Assembly (NCBI GenBank): GCA_938084685.1
Contig: CALKGE010000011.1
Coordinates: 1-64,000 of the forward strand
From: an uncultured Pirellulaceae bacterium
Lineage (GTDB): Bacteria > Planctomycetota > Planctomycetia > Pirellulales > Pirellulaceae
Direction of reading: 5' to 3'
DNA: 64,000 nucleotides
The notes under the pieces are model-generated. The model was not told the origin of the DNA, did not search any database, and worked only from the letters and a program-made list of their open reading frames with translations. Below are positions 18,583-27,795 of this stretch, in pieces. How positions within the stretch are numbered: position 1 is the stretch's first letter; each line of letters begins with the position of its first letter. The translations under genes and the position numbers were made by a program.

Positions 18583-20088
18583 ATGTCTCAACAAAACCTG
18601 ATCCTGAATGTTCAAAACCTGACCAAACGCTTTCCCGGCGTCGTGGCTCTGAACAATGTGCAATTGCAGCTCTACGAAGGCGAGTTTTTATCGCTGATTG
18701 GAGAAAATGGCGCTGGCAAGAGCACTCTCATGAAGATTCTGGCAGGAGTCCAGCTTCAGGACGAAGGGACAATTGAAGTCTTTGGACAAACGGTCTCCAT
18801 GGACAGTGTAAAAACTTCTCAATCCCACGGGATCGCTCTGATTCATCAGGAGTTAAACCTGAGTGAAAATCTCAGTATTGCCGCTAATATTTTTCTGGGA
18901 CGAGAACCCTCGATTGCCGGTTTTATTGATGAGGCGACGATCGAAAGGGAGGCGAGCCGGTTTCTGAATCGAGTCGGATTGCAAGTCTCTCCCAATACGC
19001 TGGCAGGTGACCTTTCCATCGGACAGCAGCAACTGGTCGAAATCGCCAAGGCACTCAGCATTGACGCTCGCATCCTGATTATGGATGAGCCAACGTCGAG
19101 TTTAAGTGCTGGTGAATCGGAACGGTTATTCGAAGTCATCGCTGAACTTCGTGAACAGGGTGTTAGCATCATTTATATTTCTCACCGCCTGGGCGAAGTC
19201 AAAATGCTTTCTGATCGAGTCACGGTCTTTCGTGACGGTGAATATGCTGGTGACCTTTGCGGCGAGCAAATCACCCACGATGCCATGGTAAAGCACATGG
19301 TGGGCCGAGACATCTCGCAATACTACGCTCACATACCTAATCCGGTGGGCGATGTCATTCTGAGTGTCTCGCAATTAAGGACTCTGGCTAATCCCGAACA
19401 CGAGTTATCATTCCAGGTACGGCAGGGCGAAATCGTCGGTATTTCCGGACTTGTCGGCGCCGGACGCACTGAACTTCTGGATGCCCTCTTTGGAGCAACT
19501 CCTGCCATTTCAGGAACGATCGAAATCGCAGGTCAACCGGTATCAATTCATTCGCCACAGGACGCCATCCGGCTTGGAATGGCACTGGTCCCTGAAGACC
19601 GAAAAGGGCAGGGACTGGTGCTACAAATGAGTGTCAAGGAGAATACGAGTCTGGCATCACTGCAGACCCATGCGATTGCGGGAATATTTCGAGACGCTGA
19701 ACGTGAAGCCAGTGATACGGAAGCCATGATCACTCGCCTCAAAACCAAGACACCCAACGCCGATCAAACCGTTGGCTTTCTATCTGGCGGTAATCAGCAA
19801 AAGGTGGTGCTTGGCAAGTGGCTCGCCACCAACCCCAAACTGTTGTTGCTGGATGAACCGACTCGAGGAATCGACATCGGCGCCAAGCAGGAAATATACC
19901 AACTGATGGAAGAACTCGCCTCGCAGGGAATGGCTGTGTTGTTTGTCTCCAGTGAACTGGAAGAAATCATCGGGATGTCAGACAGGACCATCGTCATGCA
20001 CGAAGGAAAAATCACTGGGGAACTTCCACGCAACAAACTGACCGAAGAATCCATTATGCACCTGGCCACAGGTGGTGCCCTCAGCTGA
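18583..20088 (+). CDS. Sugar ABC transporter ATP-binding protein, double nucleotide-binding domain (RbsA/MglA-like)
   Basis: Energises the importer on the cytoplasmic face. It has two ABC domains in 501 residues. Domain 1 has Walker A GENGAGKSTLMKIL, signature LSIGQQQLVEIAKAL and Walker B ILIMDEPTSSLS. Domain 2 has a degenerate Walker A, GLVGAGRTELLDALFG, then LSGGNQQKVVLGKWL and LLLDEPTRGIDIGAK. The asymmetry of a canonical first site and a degenerate second P-loop is normal in RbsA, MglA and XylG. The start at 18583 (MSQQNLILNV) is used because the longer frame from 18550 begins inside the terminator hairpin. The permease gene starts 46 bases downstream. Confidence 0.95.
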   Translation: MSQQNLILNVQNLTKRFPGVVALNNVQLQLYEGEFLSLIGENGAGKSTLMKILAGVQLQDEGTIEVFGQTVSMDSVKTSQSHGIALIHQELNLSENLSIAANIFLGREPSIAGFIDEATIEREASRFLNRVGLQVSPNTLAGDLSIGQQQLVEIAKALSIDARILIMDEPTSSLSAGESERLFEVIAELREQGVSIIYISHRLGEVKMLSDRVTVFRDGEYAGDLCGEQITHDAMVKHMVGRDISQYYAHIPNPVGDVILSVSQLRTLANPEHELSFQVRQGEIVGISGLVGAGRTELLDALFGATPAISGTIEIAGQPVSIHSPQDAIRLGMALVPEDRKGQGLVLQMSVKENTSLASLQTHAIAGIFRDAEREASDTEAMITRLKTKTPNADQTVGFLSGGNQQKVVLGKWLATNPKLLLLDEPTRGIDIGAKQEIYQLMEELASQGMAVLFVSSELEEIIGMSDRTIVMHEGKITGELPRNKLTEESIMHLATGGALS

Positions 20089-20134
20089 GCTCCACTGAAC
20101 CTCAATTCTCCTCTCATTATAAAGGTCTCCTTGA

Positions 20135-21778
20135 ATGAATAAGATCATGGGAATTCTGATGCTGCTGGTATTTGCCTGTATCGCTACGAATATCCTCAGT
20201 GGTGGCAGTTTTGTAATCCCCTTCAATCTCCAGAACCTGATGGTCCGCACGTCGCTTTTCGGAATTATCGGGATCGGAGTGGCATTTGTCATCATTACCG
20301 GCGGAATTGACCTTTCGATCGGATCCATGATTGGATTAATCGGCTGCCTCATGACACTTTCGCTGATGAAATGGGAGCTGGGTATCGGAGCCACGTTGCT
20401 GCTCGTTCTGGTTGTTTCACTGGCATTGGGTGCGCTTCACGGAATCCTGATCACCCACGCCCGTCTCCAACCGTTTGTCGTCACACTTTGCGGTCTGCTC
20501 ATTTACCGTGGTGTGGCCCGCTGGATCACCGGTGACTCGACCGGTGGATTCGGATCAGATTACAACGATTCTCTGCGACTGCTCGCCACTGGAAAACCAT
20601 TCTCAACAGCAACGGTACTGGTTGTTATAGGATTTGCTGCCTTTCTTTTCTGTTGCTACAAGGTCAGGCAACAAAAAAAGGGGGGCCACGACGGACGCGT
20701 TCTCAACTGGATTGTGAGTGCTGTGATCAGCGTCAGCATCTGTCTGAGTGGAGCCAGTCGGTTTACGAATCTATCTGAATCATCCGTCTTGAACATCAGT
20801 CAAGGGACCAGCGTAAACATTACTAGCAAACGCGATGATACCAAACTGAATATTCCCAAATTGGATGAAGAGGATTTCGGTAAACGCCCCAGCCAATTCA
20901 TGCCGGAAATACTCTTGAACTATCTGGGTTACTTTGCCATCCCTGTCACTTCGCTTCTGGCATTTTACTTCTATCAACGAGAACAGAAGTCAGCCTTGCT
21001 GGCATTGGGCCTGTTATTTGGTGGTGCACTCTTGACCATTTTTGCAACCAGATATGTCGACGGTCTGTTCGAAGCAAAACAGAACATTGGCCTGCTGGCA
21101 ATGGGTAGCGTGATCATCGCATTGGGGCTCCTGATTGCCGGAGTTGACCGTTTTCTGAAGGGGGTCTACCGCACACTACCTGAACAGCGCGGGATTTTAT
21201 TCATCGCCTGCATCCTGACTGTTTGCTGGCTGGTCAGTCAGACTCCGATTTGTCGTACCTTGATTCCAGCTCCGATGATCTTTCTGGCAGTCATTGCCAC
21301 GGCAGGTGCTATCTTCCTTAATAAAACAATTTACGGACGCTATCTGCTGGCGCTGGGAAATAACGAATCTGCTGCCCGTCTGAGCGGCATCAATACCAAA
21401 AACATGATCATTCTGGCCTACGTAATCTGTGCGTTCTGCACGGCCATAGGAGGTATTCTTTTTGCGTTAGACGGAAATTCGATTCAGCCCGCAGGACATG
21501 GTAACTTCTACGAATTGTATGCTATTGCCGCAGCAGTACTCGGTGGCTGCAGTCTACGTGGAGGTGAAGGAAGTATCGCCGGAGTTGTCATCGGAGCTGC
21601 AGTCATGCGAGTGCTCTATAACTCGATTACCTTACTGAAGATACCGACTTCTCTGGAATTTGCGATCATTGGTGTGGTCATCATGATTGGAGTTCTGGCT
21701 GACGAATTCATCAAAAAACTGAATGCAACCAAACGTCAGCAGAAAGAGGCTGAACGAGCCAACCTTGTTGATCATTAG
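20135..21778 (+). CDS. Sugar ABC transporter permease (RbsC-like) with a large internal insertion
   Basis: Membrane component of the importer. The family core is recognisable at both ends. The N-terminal part has GIIGIGVAFVIITGGIDLSIGSMIG and LQPFVVTLCGLLIYRGVARWITG. The C-terminal part has YGRYLLALGNNESAARLSGIN, ICAFCTAIGGILFALDG and YELYAIAAAVLGGCSLRGGEG. RbsC-type permeases have about 320-340 residues; this one has 547. The extra 200-230 residues lie between about 158 and 385, where the family normally has a short loop. They contain several added hydrophobic segments and a polar stretch (TSKRDDTKLNIPKLDEEDFG). The frame is unbroken, so this is a real insertion and not a frameshift. A cluster of charged residues ends the protein. 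Confidence 0.9.
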   Translation: MNKIMGILMLLVFACIATNILSGGSFVIPFNLQNLMVRTSLFGIIGIGVAFVIITGGIDLSIGSMIGLIGCLMTLSLMKWELGIGATLLLVLVVSLALGALHGILITHARLQPFVVTLCGLLIYRGVARWITGDSTGGFGSDYNDSLRLLATGKPFSTATVLVVIGFAAFLFCCYKVRQQKKGGHDGRVLNWIVSAVISVSICLSGASRFTNLSESSVLNISQGTSVNITSKRDDTKLNIPKLDEEDFGKRPSQFMPEILLNYLGYFAIPVTSLLAFYFYQREQKSALLALGLLFGGALLTIFATRYVDGLFEAKQNIGLLAMGSVIIALGLLIAGVDRFLKGVYRTLPEQRGILFIACILTVCWLVSQTPICRTLIPAPMIFLAVIATAGAIFLNKTIYGRYLLALGNNESAARLSGINTKNMIILAYVICAFCTAIGGILFALDGNSIQPAGHGNFYELYAIAAAVLGGCSLRGGEGSIAGVVIGAAVMRVLYNSITLLKIPTSLEFAIIGVVIMIGVLADEFIKKLNATKRQQKEAERANLVDH

Positions 21779-21874
21779 CAATATGGCTAGAATAAATTGC
21801 AACGCAGGTGGAACGTATAACGCCTGTTAATAGTAATCTTCGTACGACCTTTTTACTATTTAGGAAAGCATATT

Positions 21875-22054
21875 ATGAAAAAAGCATTTTTAATGCTACT
21901 GTTTGTATTCAGCGTAGCAATCGCTGGATGTGGTGACAAAAAAGCTGATGTACCACCTGATCCGAACGCCGACAACGTTTCTACTGGAATGGAAACTGAA
22001 ACACCGGAAGATCCAGGTGAAGATGGCGAAGGCGAAAACTCATCCGATGGTTAA
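21875..22054 (+). CDS. Small lipoprotein, 59 residues
   Basis: A short gene just under common size cut-offs. The ATG at 21875 has TAGGAAAG upstream, and TAA is at 22052-22054. The product is a signal peptide with lipobox (KKAFLMLLFVFSVAIAGC) and a mature part of about 40 residues that is mostly acidic and disordered (Pro, Asp, Glu, Gly, Ser). It follows the sugar permease by 96 bases and is closed by its own terminator. A role in the importer is possible from position only. Tiny acidic lipoproteins of this form are often seen in planctomycetes with no assigned function. Confidence 0.75.
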   Translation: MKKAFLMLLFVFSVAIAGCGDKKADVPPDPNADNVSTGMETETPEDPGEDGEGENSSDG

Positions 22055-22092
22055 TTTCCGGATAAGTTGAGCTGAGCTCGAAATAAGAAAAA

Positions 22093-22124
22093 GGCGTGGA
22101 TGGGAAACTGTCCACGCCTTTTTT
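22093..22124 (+). terminator. Terminator after the small lipoprotein gene
   Basis: GGCGTGGA and TCCACGCC form a perfect 8-bp stem with a 10-base loop, followed by TTTTTT. An A-run precedes the stem, so it may also terminate the leftward glcF transcript arriving from the other side. Confidence 0.92.
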
Positions 22125-22177
22125 ATTGATAACCGCCGGCCACGCGTCCCCCCCAGGAGCACCTGCCGAGAGTACGC

Positions 22178-23542
22178 TTAGCAGTAATCATAGGGGGACT
22201 TGTGAGTATAAGCGCAGTAAATGAGATCCATCGGATGCATGACCCTGACACTCTCATCCTGCACCCGACGCTCACGATCAATCTGCATCAGGCAACCAGA
22301 GTTTGCTGTCAGTACGATGCTGGCACCAGTTTCACGGATATTCCCGAGTTTTCTCTGACTTAGCTGATCCGCCATCTCAGTTTCCGTCAGGTTGTAGGTT
22401 CCTGCCGCCCCACAGCACATATCACTTTCCGGTAAATCCACCAACTCCACTCCGGGAATCTGGCGAATGATATTTCGGGGCTGCTGGGTTACTTTCTGAG
22501 CATGAGCCAGATGACAGGCATCGTGATAAGTGACCTTCACGTCTAGCGGAGCTTTGGGAGCGATAAACCCGAGTTCGTCCAGAAATTCATGCACATCTTT
22601 GACTTTTGCTGCAAAGGCGTTACGCGCCTGAGCAGTCTCGTCGTCATGCCATAAATGCGCATAATCTTTCAACATCGAACCACAGCCTGCGACATTAATG
22701 ATTATGGCATCGATATCATCTCGAGCAAAAGCTGCCAGATTAGCAGCAGCCATCTCGACGGCTGGTTCTTCACTTCCCGTGTGATAGTGAATTGCACCAC
22801 AACACCCCTGCCCTTCAGGAATGATGACATCACAACCGTTCTGTTGTAAGACGTGAGCCGTCGCGTAATTGGTCTGAGCGAACACCTCACTTTGCACACA
22901 CCCGGTGAACAACGCCACACGTGCTCGGCGTTTTCCAATAGCTGGCATAACATGTTCCAACTTACCATCTGCCTTCCGCAATCGGGGAAGCAGCGTCGCC
23001 ATCCGTCCCAGCCGGGAAGGTAGCAATTTCCACAAGCCGGTAGCCATCATCAACGTATCAAGTTTCAGCGTCTGAGCAATTCGTGCCAGCCCGAGCGCTT
23101 TCCGAAGACGTTTAGGGTAAGGAAACAATCCAAAGAGAATATACTTGTGAAACCAATCACTGGTTTTGCTGGCCGTATCGATTTCCTTTTCCATTTCCAG
23201 ACGGAACGGTTCAATCAGTCGACCGTACTGCACACCGGAAGGACAAGCGGTTTCGCAACTGCGACAATCCAGGCATAACTCGAGATGTCGCCTCACATTT
23301 TTGTTCAAGTCAACTCGGCCATCAGTTACTGCTCGCATTAAATAAATACGGCCTCGGGGCGAGTCGTTTTCGTTCCCGGTCATGACGTACGTCGGACACG
23401 CCTGAGTACAGAGTCCACAGTGCACACAATCCAGGAAGTATTCATAGTCGATTTTTTCACCGGGATTGAAAGACGTTATCGGCAACGAATGGCTCGACGG
23501 CTCCGGCGTCATAGCATCAGATTGGGGGATATATTCACTCAT
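22178..23542 (-). CDS. glcF: Glycolate oxidase iron-sulfur subunit
   Basis: Electron-transfer subunit of the membrane-associated glycolate oxidase GlcDEF. The 454-residue protein has two [4Fe-4S] motifs near the N-terminus, CVHCGLCTQACPTYV and CLDCRSCETACPSGV, and two CCG domains in the second half (GQGCCGAIHYHTG; DMCCGAAGTYNLTE), the standard architecture. It is the last gene of the leftward operon. Its ATG overlaps the glcE stop by four bases (ATGA), indicating coupled translation. A LutA/GlpC-type lactate or glycerol-3-phosphate subunit would look similar, but the GlcD and GlcE genes beside it settle the complex. Confidence 0.93.
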   Translation of the reverse strand: MSEYIPQSDAMTPEPSSHSLPITSFNPGEKIDYEYFLDCVHCGLCTQACPTYVMTGNENDSPRGRIYLMRAVTDGRVDLNKNVRRHLELCLDCRSCETACPSGVQYGRLIEPFRLEMEKEIDTASKTSDWFHKYILFGLFPYPKRLRKALGLARIAQTLKLDTLMMATGLWKLLPSRLGRMATLLPRLRKADGKLEHVMPAIGKRRARVALFTGCVQSEVFAQTNYATAHVLQQNGCDVIIPEGQGCCGAIHYHTGSEEPAVEMAAANLAAFARDDIDAIIINVAGCGSMLKDYAHLWHDDETAQARNAFAAKVKDVHEFLDELGFIAPKAPLDVKVTYHDACHLAHAQKVTQQPRNIIRQIPGVELVDLPESDMCCGAAGTYNLTETEMADQLSQRKLGNIRETGASIVLTANSGCLMQIDRERRVQDESVRVMHPMDLIYCAYTHKSPYDYC

Positions 23543-24780
23543 TGATATACAAACCTCCCGGGATTTAATAAACCGCGAGGATCAAACTGTTCTTTAACTC
23601 GATTGTGCAACCACTGAGGCCCTGACAACTGGCCCCACATCGTTCCCAGAGTTAAATCCTCTGGAGCGGGACAACGCAGAGTCTCAACATGACCATGATA
23701 GACCGTGGCCAACGGGCCTAATTGAGAAACGACCAGTCCGGATATTCCTGTCTCCGGCATCTCTTCAAAGCCGACCGTGACTACACCATTGCCGATATCC
23801 GACTGAATAGTACATTGCGGATCCGTTTCAGTACACTTCTCGATCACCGGTACTGCACCGCTCGACACCGTCTTGACCTGAATGGTCAGCTCATGCTCTG
23901 CTGCAGGAAACTCCTGTATTTGCTGCCACAACGCCACGTGTGCCTCGGAGGAGAGGGCAAATGCTCCTGGAGCACCACAGGCCTTCAAGTCATCTGCTAA
24001 GCGTTGTTGTCCCCACGTAATCTCTGACTCTGTTCCAGCGAGCTGTACGGCCAGTGTATAGCGCCTGTTTGGGTCTCCGGCATATTCACTCCAGCGTGCG
24101 CCGTACAGTAATTCCACTGCTACCGGAACGGTTGGAGATTCCATGAGCATCGCAATACAATTCTCTACCGTCGCCCCATCATCCAATGAAACAGCAACTG
24201 TAACCGCTTCTTCCGGAACAGGCTTCAATTTGACTGTCGCCTGGGAAATGATTCCCAGCGTACCCATCGAGCCGGTCAATAGCTTGCAGAAGTCATACCC
24301 GGCAACATTTTTGACCACTCGGCCCCCGCCATGAAAAAGCTGACCTTTCCCGTTCACCGCCTGAATCCCGATTACATAATCCCGAACCGTTCCGTACCCG
24401 AAACGCCTGGGACCATTGCAATTAGTGGCGATAACACCTCCCAGAGTCGCCTGAGATTGCTGCGGAACGTCCAGTGGAAGCATCAGTCCTTCATTGGCAA
24501 GCATATCGGCCAGGGCCTGAATTGTAATTCCGGTTTCCACTGTCAACGTCAGGTCTTTGACCGGAAAGTCGATCACCCGATTCAGTTTCTCGGTGGAAAT
24601 TCCCCACCCGTCGGTTTTGGCGGGCAGCCCGTAATGAAGAGCCGTTTGTCCTCCCAGAGGATACATGGGCACAGACTGCTCATAGGCCTGCTCGACAAGA
24701 CCAGCCAGTTCCTCAACCGTACCCGGCTGAAGACTCTGCACTAATGGTAATTGCGGTAATTGATATGTAGGTTCTGTCAC
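23539..24780 (-). CDS. glcE: Glycolate oxidase FAD-binding subunit
   Basis: Second flavoprotein subunit of glycolate oxidase. The 413-residue protein has the FAD_binding_4 (PCMH) pattern: MYPLGGQTALHYGLP, NRVIDFPVKDLTLTVETGIT, PLDVPQQSQATLGGVIATNC, GPRRFGYGTVRDYVIGIQAV and GGRVVKNVAGYDFCKLLTGS. The last motif is diagnostic of GlcE. The C-terminal oxidase domain is short, as usual in GlcE. Translation starts at GTG 24780; the stop overlaps glcF. Confidence 0.93.
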   Translation of the reverse strand: MTEPTYQLPQLPLVQSLQPGTVEELAGLVEQAYEQSVPMYPLGGQTALHYGLPAKTDGWGISTEKLNRVIDFPVKDLTLTVETGITIQALADMLANEGLMLPLDVPQQSQATLGGVIATNCNGPRRFGYGTVRDYVIGIQAVNGKGQLFHGGGRVVKNVAGYDFCKLLTGSMGTLGIISQATVKLKPVPEEAVTVAVSLDDGATVENCIAMLMESPTVPVAVELLYGARWSEYAGDPNRRYTLAVQLAGTESEITWGQQRLADDLKACGAPGAFALSSEAHVALWQQIQEFPAAEHELTIQVKTVSSGAVPVIEKCTETDPQCTIQSDIGNGVVTVGFEEMPETGISGLVVSQLGPLATVYHGHVETLRCPAPEDLTLGTMWGQLSGPQWLHNRVKEQFDPRGLLNPGRFVYQ

Positions 24781-24823
24781 TTGGATTGCTTTTGTCTATT
24801 CGCCTGCCTTGGTGGCAACCAGT

Positions 24824-26281
24824 TTACTGAGCTACCATTTTGCTCGGAGCGTGACGTTCCACTCCACAAGCTCCTGCCGTTGGCAACATCTTATCAGGAC
24901 TAAGGCGATTATTGGGATTAAACGCTGACCTGAGTGAAGCCATGACATCGAGATCATTCTCCGAAAACATTTGTTTCATGAACTGTATTTTTTCAACTCC
25001 GATCCCATGTTCTCCGGTCACGCTGCCTCCAGCATCCAGGCAGGCCTGAAGGATTTCTCCACCAGCGGCCAGCACTCGCTCAATCTGCGATGGGTCACGT
25101 TCGTCAAAAAGCATCACCGGATGGATGTTGCCGTCGCCGGCATGAAAGACATTCACGATACGGATATCATATTTCTCTCCGATCTCCATAATCTTCTGAT
25201 ACATCTGCGGAATCTGCGTTCTGGGCACGACTCCATCCTGTGTCACGAGACTCGATGCGAGGCGACCGATGGCGCCAAAAGCCTGCTTCCTGGCCTTCCA
25301 TAACTGCTGACGATGCTGCTCATTTTCCGCCTGTTGAACTTCCCGAGCGCCCGCTTCTTCACAGATATCGATAATCTGGTCACGTTGAGCGTCCAATCCA
25401 GCCTCGATTCCGTCCACTTCAATGATCAGAATCGCTTCGGCATCCAATGGGAAACCAAACTGAAATGCTTCTTCCAAAGCAACCATAATATCGTGGTCAA
25501 CCATTTCCAATGCTGCTGGAATGATCCCGGCACCGATGATCGCACTGATTGCATTGGTGGCGTCATCCACACTGTCAAACACGCCCAGCATCGTGCGTAC
25601 ACCTTCGGGGTTTCTGGTTAACCGGACCCAAACACGCGTTACCACGGCCAGTGTTCCTTCACTACCCACCATGACTCCCGCCAAATCAAGTCCAGCAGGA
25701 TCCGCGTTCGGCCCACCCAATCGGAAAACCTCGCCTTCGGAACTTACCGCTTCCACACCCAGGACATGGTTTACCGTCACGCCATACTTGAGAGTGTGAG
25801 GGCCCCCGGAGTTCGTAGCGACATTGCCTCCGATCGTACAAGCCCCCTGGCTGGACGGATCCGGAGCATAATGATAACCCGTGCCCGCCAATGCCTGAGT
25901 GAGCCTGATATTGACAACACCTGGCTGAACAACTGCATAACGGTCACGAAGATTTATTTCTTCGATGTTTGTCATACGAGTCAAAACCAGCATCACTCCT
26001 CCACCAATGGGCAACGTCCCACCAGCCAGACTGGTTCCCGCGCCGCGAGGAAGAAATGGCGTTTCAAACCGATTACACGCCTGGATGACAGCTGCGATCT
26101 GATCTGTGGTGGTCGGAAATACGACCACATCGGGACAACTCTTCTCAATAGTGAAACCGTCGCATTCATAGACCATCCGGTCCGAATGAGCAGTTAACAC
26201 TCCGTCGACACCAATAATCTGTTGAAGCTCATGAATCAGAGCAACTGGAAGGGTCGATTCCAGATCGGCTGAACCGTGCAT
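24824..26281 (-). CDS. glcD: Glycolate oxidase catalytic FAD subunit
   Basis: Oxidises glycolate (or a related D-2-hydroxyacid) to the 2-oxoacid, passing electrons through GlcF to the quinone pool. The FAD_binding_4 domain shows FLPRGAGTSLAGGTLPIGGG, YAPDPSSQGACTIGGNVATN, GGPHTLKYGVTVNHVLGVEA and GSEGTLAVVTRVWVRL. The C-terminal FAD-oxidase domain has VFHAGDGNIHPVMLFDERD and GSVTGEHGIGVEKIQFMK. An AAGGAAA site sits just ahead of the ATG at 26281, so the 40 extra codons opening at 26401 are not used. It lies between lhgO and glcE. A D-lactate or D-2-hydroxyglutarate dehydrogenase is the closest alternative, made less likely by glcE and glcF. Confidence 0.93.
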   Translation of the reverse strand: MHGSADLESTLPVALIHELQQIIGVDGVLTAHSDRMVYECDGFTIEKSCPDVVVFPTTTDQIAAVIQACNRFETPFLPRGAGTSLAGGTLPIGGGVMLVLTRMTNIEEINLRDRYAVVQPGVVNIRLTQALAGTGYHYAPDPSSQGACTIGGNVATNSGGPHTLKYGVTVNHVLGVEAVSSEGEVFRLGGPNADPAGLDLAGVMVGSEGTLAVVTRVWVRLTRNPEGVRTMLGVFDSVDDATNAISAIIGAGIIPAALEMVDHDIMVALEEAFQFGFPLDAEAILIIEVDGIEAGLDAQRDQIIDICEEAGAREVQQAENEQHRQQLWKARKQAFGAIGRLASSLVTQDGVVPRTQIPQMYQKIMEIGEKYDIRIVNVFHAGDGNIHPVMLFDERDPSQIERVLAAGGEILQACLDAGGSVTGEHGIGVEKIQFMKQMFSENDLDVMASLRSAFNPNNRLSPDKMLPTAGACGVERHAPSKMVAQ

Positions 26282-26405
26282 GAGAGTTTCCTTCGTTGTG
26301 AATAAGCAATGATGGCTATTTATTATAACAGTCTTGCCCTGAGCGTCTGTTACCCGACCGAAGGAATCTTCCCGGTTTGACAATCCTGGATCGGAAACCA
26401 TTTAC

Positions 26406-26424
26406 GGTTGCTGGGTGAGCAACC
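26406..26424. other. Hairpin between lhgO and glcD
   Basis: GGTTGCT-GGGTG-AGCAACC is a perfect 7-bp inverted repeat directly after the lhgO stop and about 125 bases ahead of glcD. No T-run follows on the minus strand, so it is more likely an RNA-processing or attenuation structure than a full terminator. Confidence 0.45.
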
Positions 26425-26428
26425 AGAA

Positions 26429-27634
26429 TTACGACTCCACCTGTTCACTCAAATGTTCAACGACCGTCTTACCAATCTTCAGAGAGCTCGTCGCAGCAGG
26501 ACTCGGAGCATTACATACATTGATAATTCTGGGAGAGGAGAGAATGATAAAGTCGTCAATCAAGGCCCCGTCTGTCCCCAGCAATTGTGCACGAACGCCA
26601 GATCGTCCTCGCACCAGATCCTGCTCGGTAACACTGGGGACCAACCGCTGCAAAGCTTTAACGAATGCCTTCTTGCTGAAGGAACGCCACATCTCTCCCA
26701 TCCCCATTTTCCAGTGCTTGGCGGCCATCCTGCGGAACCCTTTGTAAAACAAAGCTTCAAACAGGTCTCGAAGATTAATATCCCGTTTGCGGTATCCCTC
26801 CCTGGCGAAAGCCAATACGGCATTGGGCCCGCATTCAAATCGACCATCGATGATACGAGTGAAGTGAACTCCTAAAAATGGAAACTGAGGATCGGGTACG
26901 GGATAAATCAGATTGTTGCAAAGATGATAGGCCTCAGGCTTCAGGTCGTAATACTCTCCACGGAACGGAACGACTTTTTCTTCCGGACGTTCTCCTGTCT
27001 TTTTAGCTATCCGATCACAAAACAGGCCGGTACAGTTAATCATGTAATCCCCGGAAAAATCACCTTGTGTTGTCTGTACGACAACTTCACCAGAATTCTT
27101 TTGCACCCCTTGCACCAGGGCGTCGTGAACAACTTGTCCTCCTCGTTGAGACAGTTTCTCCGCTAATCGAACCGCGACAGCGCGGTAGCTGACAATGCCG
27201 GCGTCAGGAACCCAGATCGCCTTGATCCCTGCGGTGTGTGGCTCAATCTCACAAAGTCTTTCACGATCAATAACCTCGCAGCGGACACCATTCTGTTGAC
27301 CACGCTGATAGATCTTCATCAACCGCTCGACTTCCGAGTCGTCGACGGCCACGATTACCTTTCCACAGATATCGTAAGCAATGCCTTCATCCTGGCAAAA
27401 CTGTTCCATCATCGCGCGGCCTTCACGGCAGTTCAATGCTTTCAAGGAACCAGGTTTGTAGTAGATGCCCGAATGGATCACGCCGGAATTGTTTCCGGTC
27501 TGATGAGTACCAACTGCGGATTCCTTTTCCAGTACCGTCACTTTCATGTGTGGATATCTGTTTGTAATCTGATAGGCTGTCGCCAGACCAACAATCCCAC
27601 CACCAGCGATCACAACATCACTTTTGTTACTCAT
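26429..27634 (-). CDS. lhgO: L-2-hydroxyglutarate oxidase (FAD-dependent, DAO family)
   Basis: Oxidises L-2-hydroxyglutarate to 2-oxoglutarate at the inner membrane. The FAD Rossmann motif VVIAGGGIVGLATAYQI opens the protein. VTVLEKESAVGTHQTGNNSG and VIHSGIYYKPGSLKA match the conserved LhgO block. FRGEYYDL, LIYPVPDPQFPFLGVHFT and GPNAVLAFAREGY follow, and RGRSGVRAQLL lies near the C-terminus. Length (about 400) is right from the ATG at 27634; the frame is open 120 bases further but that part has no conserved sequence. It is the first gene of the leftward lhgO-glcD-glcE-glcF row, pairing oxidases for two 2-hydroxyacids. Confidence 0.92.
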   Translation of the reverse strand: MSNKSDVVIAGGGIVGLATAYQITNRYPHMKVTVLEKESAVGTHQTGNNSGVIHSGIYYKPGSLKALNCREGRAMMEQFCQDEGIAYDICGKVIVAVDDSEVERLMKIYQRGQQNGVRCEVIDRERLCEIEPHTAGIKAIWVPDAGIVSYRAVAVRLAEKLSQRGGQVVHDALVQGVQKNSGEVVVQTTQGDFSGDYMINCTGLFCDRIAKKTGERPEEKVVPFRGEYYDLKPEAYHLCNNLIYPVPDPQFPFLGVHFTRIIDGRFECGPNAVLAFAREGYRKRDINLRDLFEALFYKGFRRMAAKHWKMGMGEMWRSFSKKAFVKALQRLVPSVTEQDLVRGRSGVRAQLLGTDGALIDDFIILSSPRIINVCNAPSPAATSSLKIGKTVVEHLSEQVES

Positions 27635-27795
27635 TCGCCCGGGTATCCGTATCCTCTCTTGACCTTCCCCATTGGTTGAATATTGTTCGCCAACAAGTGT
27701 TTCTCTATAATTTGCCACAGGTGCAAGTAACCATTGTACTCTTTCGGGCCACACGAAGTTGACAGGCCTCCTCCAAGCTGAAAAGGTTTACTCTC

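Noticed and set aside
20135-21778. Frameshift or gene fusion artefact in the long permease
   Set aside because: The frame is uninterrupted and the added segment is rich in membrane-type sequence, so a real insertion is the better reading.
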